Position numbers and translations under genes: made by a program | Notes under the pieces: generated by a model | Seen by the model: the letters and a program-made list of their open reading frames with translations, nothing else | Database searches by the model: none | What the model was told of the DNA's origin: nothing | NCBI RefSeq assembly: GCF_008364765.1 | Contig: NZ_VTUY01000009.1 | Coordinates: 118,623 to 182,622 of the forward strand | From: Bacillus sp. CH30_1T | GTDB taxonomy: Bacteria; Bacillota; Bacilli; Bacillales; Bacillaceae_B | Direction of reading: 5' to 3' | DNA: 64,000 nucleotides | Shown here: positions 59,500 through 64,000 of the stretch, in pieces | How positions within the stretch are numbered: the first letter of the stretch is position 1 | Layout of the letters: every line of letters starts with the position of its first letter

Positions 59500-60765
59500 A
59501 TGGAAGAACGTTTAAAAGCAATCGCCATAGGCGTTAATACAAAGGATAAGAATAATGACTTCGAATATTCGATGCTTGAGTTAAATGGATTGGCAGAAGC
59601 GAGGCATATGGATGTTGTCGGTGAACTGACTCAAAACCTGCCCCGGCCGAATCATGTCCATTATATAGGTAAGGGGAAGATTGAAGAGCTACTGCCACTC
59701 ATTGAAGAGTGGAAAGCAGAGGTGCTCATTTCGAATGATGAGCTGTCTCCTTCGCAAATTCGTGTACTGGAAGAGAAGCTCGATATTCGGGTAATGGACC
59801 GGACCATGTTGATTCTCGATATTTTCGCTGAACGAGCGAAGACCCGTGAAGCCCAATTGCAGGTAGAGGTAGCTCAGCTGCAATACATGCTGCCGCGTCT
59901 TATAGGACGCCGTGAGTCACTGGGGCGCCAAGGTGGCGGCTCAGGACTTGCGAACCGTGGTGCGGGTGAAACGAAGCTCGAGCTTGATCGACGTAAGATT
60001 GAAGAGAAAATCACTGCGTTGAATAAAGAGCTGGATTCCCTCGTCGACCTGCGAACCACACAACGTAAGCAGCGTCGAAAGAGTGAAATCCCGGTCGTAT
60101 CCCTTGTCGGATACACAAATGCCGGGAAGTCAACGACAATGAACGCATTCGTTGAAAAATTCCATCCAAACGAGAACAAACAAGTATTTGAAAAGGATAT
60201 GCTGTTCGCGACTCTTGAAACATCGGTGAGAAACATCACCTTACCGGACAAAAAGGCATTTCTCCTGACAGATACGGTTGGATTCGTTAACAAACTGCCC
60301 CATCAGCTGGTTAAGGCGTTCCGTTCTACTCTTGAAGAAGTCGTCGAAGCGGATCTCATCGTTCATGTGGTGGACTATTCGGATCCCCATTATGAGAAAT
60401 TGATGAAGGTGACTGACAAAACGCTTGAAGACATTGGAGTAGGCGACATCCCGGTTATCTATGCCTTTAATAAGGCAGAGTTGGTAGAAGGAGAGGTTCC
60501 TAGAATCGAAAAGGATCGAATTTATTTATCGGCTAAAAATAGAATAGGAATGGACGAATTACTGGATGTAGTGAAGAGCTATATTTTTAAAGATTACAAA
60601 AAGTGTAAGATGCTAATTCCATACGATAAAGGCCATTTGATTTCTTATTTCAATGAACAAGCGAATGTAGTGGGAACAGAGTATGAAGAATCTGGGACGA
60701 AAATGATCCTTGAGTGTAAGGTAAGTGACTTTGAAAAATATCAACAGTATGTCATTCATGAATAA
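59500..60765 (+). CDS. hflX: Ribosome-associated GTPase HflX
   Basis: A 421-residue GTPase that splits stalled ribosomes under stress; ynbA is the B. subtilis name. The N-terminal domain includes H-Y-I-G-K-G-K-I-E-E and the glycine-rich linker R-R-E-S-L-G-R-Q-G-G-G-S-G-L-A-N-R-G-A-G-E-T before the coiled-coil. G motifs: G-Y-T-N-A-G-K-S-T (G1), D-T-V-G-F-V (G3), N-K-A-E (G4) and S-A-K-N (G5). GGAAGTG precedes the ATG. Confidence 0.95.
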   Translation: MEERLKAIAIGVNTKDKNNDFEYSMLELNGLAEARHMDVVGELTQNLPRPNHVHYIGKGKIEELLPLIEEWKAEVLISNDELSPSQIRVLEEKLDIRVMDRTMLILDIFAERAKTREAQLQVEVAQLQYMLPRLIGRRESLGRQGGGSGLANRGAGETKLELDRRKIEEKITALNKELDSLVDLRTTQRKQRRKSEIPVVSLVGYTNAGKSTTMNAFVEKFHPNENKQVFEKDMLFATLETSVRNITLPDKKAFLLTDTVGFVNKLPHQLVKAFRSTLEEVVEADLIVHVVDYSDPHYEKLMKVTDKTLEDIGVGDIPVIYAFNKAELVEGEVPRIEKDRIYLSAKNRIGMDELLDVVKSYIFKDYKKCKMLIPYDKGHLISYFNEQANVVGTEYEESGTKMILECKVSDFEKYQQYVIHE

Positions 60766-60774
60766 ATAGGAAAG

Positions 60775-61086
60775 ACGAGGCTGGGACAAAAGTTTTTTAG
60801 CCTAATTCAAACCCGAACAAACCTGCTTCTTAGTGTGCAGATTTGTTCGGGTTAATTATTTATTTTCGAAATTTGATTTTAGCTGTTTCCAGCGGTTGAT
60901 TGGAGTGCAAGACGAAGACTCCTGCGGGAAGAATAGCTTATGTGAGACCCCGCAGGCTTGCCGAGGAGGCTCCCGGGCTACCCGCGGAAAGCGTAGTCTT
61001 GCACGGAAATCATTAGCGGTATGAAGAACCTACACTTCTATTGTTCGTCTTTTTATCGTGAATTTTTAGTTTTGTCCCAGTCTCGT
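60775..61086. repeat. Composite inverted-repeat element after hflX
   Basis: Bounded by ACGAGGCTGGGACAAAA (60775-60791) and TTTTGTCCCAGTCTCGT (61070-61086), complementary over 16 of 17 bases. Inside are a hairpin ACCCGAACAAA/TTTGTTCGGGT (60811-60852) and a ~130-base GC-rich block (about 60892-61020) with TGCAAGAC/GTCTTGCA near its ends and motifs GACTCCTGCGGG, GACCCCGCAGG and CCCGCGGAAAGCG. That block is recognisable as a widespread Bacillaceae intergenic repeat. Confidence 0.75.
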
Positions 61087-61230
61087 TTTTATTTTTAATA
61101 CTATAGTAAGTACCTTCCGATAAGGCTTTCGATGCATCTCCTGAACCTTTTAGACCCATTTAAGAAAAGTTTATCCCCATAAAGGAAAGGGTAGAATGGC
61201 AAATAATTTACAAAGGAGGGTCCTGTAATT

Positions 61231-61329
61231 ATGAAAGCCAACTATACAAAGACGTCTTCAACAAGGAATCTATGTTCCGGTTTCTTATTCGGGATGGGGA
61301 TTGTGAGAGGTTCAATTTCGTTCCGATAA
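61231..61329 (+). CDS. Possible 32-residue peptide
   Basis: ATG at 61231 preceded by AAAGGAGGG about ten bases upstream. The peptide starts M-K-A-N-Y-T-K-T-S-S-T-R-N and ends in a short hydrophobic G-F-L-F-G-M-G-I-V-R-G stretch. It may be the truncated front of a small membrane protein, or a true micropeptide. Not recognised. Confidence 0.35.
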   Translation: MKANYTKTSSTRNLCSGFLFGMGIVRGSISFR

Positions 61330-61397
61330 AACTCTACATGTTTATCTGCTTCTGGAGGAGGTAAATATATAGAATAAGTCGAGAAAGGAGCATGTAG

Positions 61398-61682
61398 ATG
61401 CCAACATTAACAGTAGGATTTCAAACCATGCCAAACGGAAAAGACGTGGATACACATGGAGTTATCCCCAAAATGATCGAAGTGGTAAAAGAATCAGGCT
61501 TAACATATGAAGTGGGGCCAATGGAAACGGTGGTCGAAGGTGATTATGATAAAATTATGAGCGTCATTAAAGAGACCCAGGAAGTAGGGATACAACACGG
61601 AGCTACCGAGGTTTTCACAAATGTAAAAATGCATTATAAATCGGACGGAGTATCAATCTCAGACAAAAAGAAGGATGTTTGA
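61398..61682 (+). CDS. yqgV: Thiamine-binding protein, MTH1187/YqgV family
   Basis: A 94-residue ferredoxin-like alpha/beta protein of the DUF77 family, which includes thiamine-binding proteins. Motifs: V-G-F-Q-T-M-P-N, V-I-P-K-M-I-E-V-V-K-E-S-G-L-T-Y-E-V-G-P-M-E-T-V split over a helix and strand, and E-G-D-Y-D-K-I-M-S-V-I-K-E. AAAGGAG precedes the ATG. Such proteins form tetramers and may buffer cytoplasmic thiamine or its parts; a second thiamine-linked locus (thiMDE) is in this window. It is monocistronic. Confidence 0.83.
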   Translation: MPTLTVGFQTMPNGKDVDTHGVIPKMIEVVKESGLTYEVGPMETVVEGDYDKIMSVIKETQEVGIQHGATEVFTNVKMHYKSDGVSISDKKKDV

Positions 61683-61712
61683 AAACCACTTATAATTATA
61701 AAGAGTGTGATT

Positions 61713-61744
61713 AATAGCACCTATGTTAGAGGTGCTATTTTTTT
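61713..61744 (+). terminator. Terminator after yqgV
   Basis: AATAGCACC pairs perfectly with GGTGCTATT, followed by T6-7. Confidence 0.85.
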
Positions 61745-61909
61745 ATGGTGAAGAATGGATATTCCATTCATTAGCATTTCTTCCAGTAACCGAGTTTTAA
61801 AGGTTTTATATTTTTAAAATGTATAAGAAGAGGTTATTCATTGACAAGAATTGTACTTGCTCCTCTATCTGGGCTCCTGCATAAAGTAAATGCAGAGGAG
61901 GGATGCAGT

Positions 61910-63013
61910 ATGTTTTTTCCACGACGATATCCTGTGATACCGTGTGATATTCAACAAGAATGCTATCCGCGTTGGCCAGAAGTCAGAAACCAATATGAAG
62001 ATGGTCTTTTACCACATACTTATCAACAGTATTATCCAGGCTACGAACAACAACGTGAGTTCACGTATTATCCACAACAGCTGAACTATTATGATCCTTA
62101 TCAAGGATTCTATGAACAACCAGTCTACGAAGATCCATTTGATTGGCGGGCGAGCTGGCGGGAATGGGAAGACCTTGGGTCACCACCGCGGGGGATGAAG
62201 GGGTCACCAGCCGCTGCTTCCTGGCAGGCGAACCGTTTGGATACGTTTGTTCGAGGTGAGAACGATAGAATGTATCACAAATGGTGGAATGGTTCCCGCT
62301 GGAGTAATTGGGAGGATCTCGGTGCGCCAAGGAGAGGTTTAAGGAGTTCCCCGGCTGCCGCGTCATGGGGACCGAACCGTATTGATACGTTTGTCAGAGG
62401 GAATCGGGATACACTTTGGCATAAGTGGTGGGATGGCTCGAGATGGAATGAATGGGAAGACCTTGGGGGACCACCACGTGGATTCAAGGGCGACCCTGCC
62501 GTTGCAACGTGGCAAGCCAACCGACTTGATGTATTCGTTCAAGGAGATGACAATAACCTTTGGCATAAATGGTGGGACGGAAGACGATGGAGTCAATGGG
62601 AGAATCTTGGAGCACCAAGAGGAGGCCTTAGAGATTCACCAGGTGCTGTATCTTGGGGGCCGAATCGAATCGATTGCTTCGTAAGAGGAAACAATGACCG
62701 GATGTGGCATAAGTGGTGGAATGGATCCCGTTGGAGTAACTGGGAGGACTTGGGCTCACCGCCTAGAGGATTCGAAGGCGCTCCCGCAGCATCATCATGG
62801 GCTCCGAACCGGATCGATACCTTTGTTCGTGGAGACAACAACAATATGTGGCACAAATGGTGGAATGGTTCCCGCTGGAGTAACTGGGAAGACCTTGGAG
62901 CACCAAGAGGAGGCGTTCGTTCTTCACCGGGAGCTGTGTCTTGGGGCCGTAACCGGGTAGATGCCTTTGTAAGAGGCAGAAATGATCATATGTGGCATAA
63001 GTGGTATGCGTGA
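61910..63013 (+). CDS. Six-blade DUF346/PLL-like propeller with Tyr-rich N-terminus
   Basis: A 367-residue protein. The ATG at 61910 lies seven bases after AGGAGGG; a TTG at 61841 is a weaker alternative. There is no signal peptide. The first ~75 residues are rich in Tyr, Gln and Pro, like spore-coat proteins. Then six 48-residue units follow, each of the form W-E-D-L-G-x-P-x-x-G-x-x-x-S-P then W-x-x-N-R-x-D-x-F-V-R-G and W-H-K-W-W. These match DUF346 blades, known from the sugar-binding PLL lectins of Photorhabdus. A surface lectin, perhaps of the spore, is the inference. Confidence 0.82.
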   Translation: MFFPRRYPVIPCDIQQECYPRWPEVRNQYEDGLLPHTYQQYYPGYEQQREFTYYPQQLNYYDPYQGFYEQPVYEDPFDWRASWREWEDLGSPPRGMKGSPAAASWQANRLDTFVRGENDRMYHKWWNGSRWSNWEDLGAPRRGLRSSPAAASWGPNRIDTFVRGNRDTLWHKWWDGSRWNEWEDLGGPPRGFKGDPAVATWQANRLDVFVQGDDNNLWHKWWDGRRWSQWENLGAPRGGLRDSPGAVSWGPNRIDCFVRGNNDRMWHKWWNGSRWSNWEDLGSPPRGFEGAPAASSWAPNRIDTFVRGDNNNMWHKWWNGSRWSNWEDLGAPRGGVRSSPGAVSWGRNRVDAFVRGRNDHMWHKWYA

Positions 63014-63020
63014 TAGTTGG

Positions 63021-63053
63021 AACCATCCCTGTGCGTAAATAGGGATGGTTTTT
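63021..63053 (+). terminator. Terminator after the propeller gene
   Basis: AACCATCCCT pairs perfectly with AGGGATGGTT around a ten-base loop, followed by TTTA. Confidence 0.8.
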
Positions 63054-63137
63054 ATCATAAATGAAGGAATTGGCAAAGCTTATGTCCAAATAATGGGTAA
63101 GTGGATACTATACCAAATGGGGAAAGGAGAAAAGACC

Positions 63138-63665
63138 ATGCGTTTTATACTCGATGAAGAAGTTTATGAAATCACGCAGGCAAAAAATGAGGATCTAAGA
63201 AAGGTTTTGGATCTGTTAGTGAATGCAGCCACCTGGTTAAAGACAAAAAGTACGAAGCAATGGAGTTACTATCTGACTGATTTAGATGGAAACGAAGAAG
63301 AGGTCCTCCATTCAATCGAAAACGGGGCGACCTATCTGGTTGAAAAAGAAGGTCAACCCATTTCCACTCTAACCCTTGAAAATAACCCAAGTGGATGGGA
63401 TTTGGACCTTTGGGGAGAAAATGCGCGGGATGATGTTGTGTATTTACATCGATTGGTCGTACATAGAAACCATGCAGGAAAAGGCATAGGTGCTGCTTTG
63501 CTGGATTGGGTCGAAAAAGAGGCACAAGAAGCAGGTAAAAAAATTATCCGCTTTGATTGCATCGCGAGTAATGAAGGATTGAACCACTATTACCAAAAAC
63601 GATATCCATTAAAAGAAGTTGTCGATATCCACGGACGACATAGTAAATATGAAATCATACTATAA
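63138..63665 (+). CDS. GNAT-family N-acetyltransferase
   Basis: A 175-residue acetyl-CoA-dependent transferase. The cofactor motif is V-H-R-N-H-A-G-K-G-I-G-A-A-L-L, preceded by V-V-Y-L-H-R-L-V and followed by I-R-F-D-C-I-A-S-N-E-G-L-N-H-Y-Y-Q-K-R-Y. AAAGGAG lies before the ATG at 63138; the frame upstream runs through the previous terminator and is not coding. Its substrate is unknown. Its terminator seems to be cut by an IS element. Confidence 0.88.
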   Translation: MRFILDEEVYEITQAKNEDLRKVLDLLVNAATWLKTKSTKQWSYYLTDLDGNEEEVLHSIENGATYLVEKEGQPISTLTLENNPSGWDLDLWGENARDDVVYLHRLVVHRNHAGKGIGAALLDWVEKEAQEAGKKIIRFDCIASNEGLNHYYQKRYPLKEVVDIHGRHSKYEIIL

Positions 63666-63670
63666 ATAAA

Positions 63671-63688
63671 AAACCCGGCATGATCATA
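63671..63688 (+). terminator. Left half of a terminator interrupted by the IS
   Basis: AACCCGGCATGATCAT should be followed by a matching ATGCCGGGTT plus T-run, but the sequence switches to the IS end. The missing half may lie beyond the right edge. Confidence 0.5.
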
Positions 63689-64000
63689 TGGAGTGACACA
63701 GTCAAATAAGACTAAATAAAACCCCTAAGCTGCCTTGACTCTAAATTCTACCGGAGTCTGGCAGTTTAATTTTGTAAAAGGACGACAATAATTATAATAA
63801 TACATGTACGATTCTATTTTCTTTCGTACTGTATGGTTGGTTAGTTTCCCTCGATCCAGAGGGCTGAATTCTTCTGACTTTAAAGAGGAGTGGAAGGATT
63901 CGATGACGGCATTATCAAAGCAGTTTCCTCGTCGGGACATGCTTGTGATAATGCCTCTTTTTTTTGCGTCTTCCTGAAAATCATACGATGTATATTGAGA
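63689..64000 (-). mobile_element. IS3-family insertion sequence, one end (runs off the window)
   Basis: The element end appears to be at about 63689 (TGGAGTGACACAGTC, beginning with the TG usual for IS3 ends), 36 bases outside the transposase stop. The other end lies beyond the window. Confidence 0.65.
63725..64000 (-). CDS. IS3-family transposase (orfB), C-terminal part
   Basis: The minus-strand frame is open to the window edge and contains the end of the DDE integrase core: Q-Y-T-S-Y-D-F, then S-M-S-R-R-G-N-C-F-D-N-A-V-I-E-S-F-H-S-S-L-K-S-E with the last catalytic Glu, and the family tail Y-Y-N-Y-C-R-P-F-T-K-L-N-C-Q-T-P-V-E-F. This is typical of IS3-group OrfB proteins, close to the IS150 type. 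The N-terminal part and orfA lie outside the window. Confidence 0.92.
   Translation of the reverse strand, partial: SQYTSYDFQEDAKKRGIITSMSRRGNCFDNAVIESFHSSLKSEEFSPLDRGKLTNHTVRKKIESYMYYYNYCRPFTKLNCQTPVEFRVKAA

Overview
The window looks like chromosomal DNA of a spore-forming Bacillaceae species, close to Bacillus or Rossellomorea. The reasons are Gram-positive ribosome binding sites (AGGAGG-type), frequent GTG/TTG starts, Bacillus-type lysine, SAM (S-box) and guanine riboswitches, and Bacillus neighbourhoods (ykrK/htpX, thiM-thiD-thiE, des/desR, hflX, ECF sigma plus anti-sigma). No rRNA, tRNA, CRISPR array or prophage was seen. An IS3-family element enters at the right edge.

Layout, left to right. 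1-4.2 kb: end of a cupin gene, a DUF2935 gene, lysA behind a lysine riboswitch, and a small alarmone synthetase. 4.5-12.5 kb: a 1,241-residue secreted subtilase, then an ABC-2 export pair divergent from an OmpR/histidine-kinase pair. 12.8-17.4 kb: ykrK/htpX, a leaderless cell-wall amidase, and a LysE exporter beside the wreck of a MocR regulator. 17.4-27.3 kb: an rRNA methyltransferase, selO, an isochorismatase-like hydrolase, the thiMDE salvage operon, and a TetR-controlled MacB/FtsX-type ABC transporter. 27.4-36.8 kb: a frameshifted nei pseudogene, SAM-riboswitch mmuP-mmuM, a broken ribbon-helix-helix gene, an amidase, an oxidoreductase, a guanine-riboswitch nucleosidase lipoprotein, an RNA methyltransferase and an aldo/keto reductase. 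37-45.7 kb: desaturase with a decayed desR and no desK, rluF, a TipA/Mta-like activator, two nearly identical csp genes with duplicated leaders, a structured tandem repeat, dbpA and an AraC regulator. 46.2-52.8 kb: a LacI-controlled debranching-enzyme/sugar ABC operon. 53-64 kb: a four-gene ECF sigma operon, DUF3231, hflX, a composite repeat, a thiamine-binding protein, a six-blade DUF346 propeller and a GNAT enzyme.

Themes. Regulation can be read directly in many leaders: three riboswitches, a catabolite site, three identical LacI palindromes, a MerR-type 19-bp spacer, and paired TetR-like and HxlR-like operators. Decay is also common: nei, a MocR regulator, an RHH protein, desR and an orphan C-terminal fragment are all broken. 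Several repeat families recur: a 20-bp-period array on both sides of the sugar operon, a 14-base palindrome arm at gene ends, a 126-bp tandem RNA-like repeat with compensatory changes, and a composite inverted repeat after hflX.

The strongest leads are the secreted nucleosidase, whose leader (C at the specificity position) and active site (Asp replaced by Asn) both point to 6-oxopurines; the 20-bp-period arrays; the ECF operon with a triplicated PGxG membrane protein; and the leaderless Tyr-rich propeller protein.
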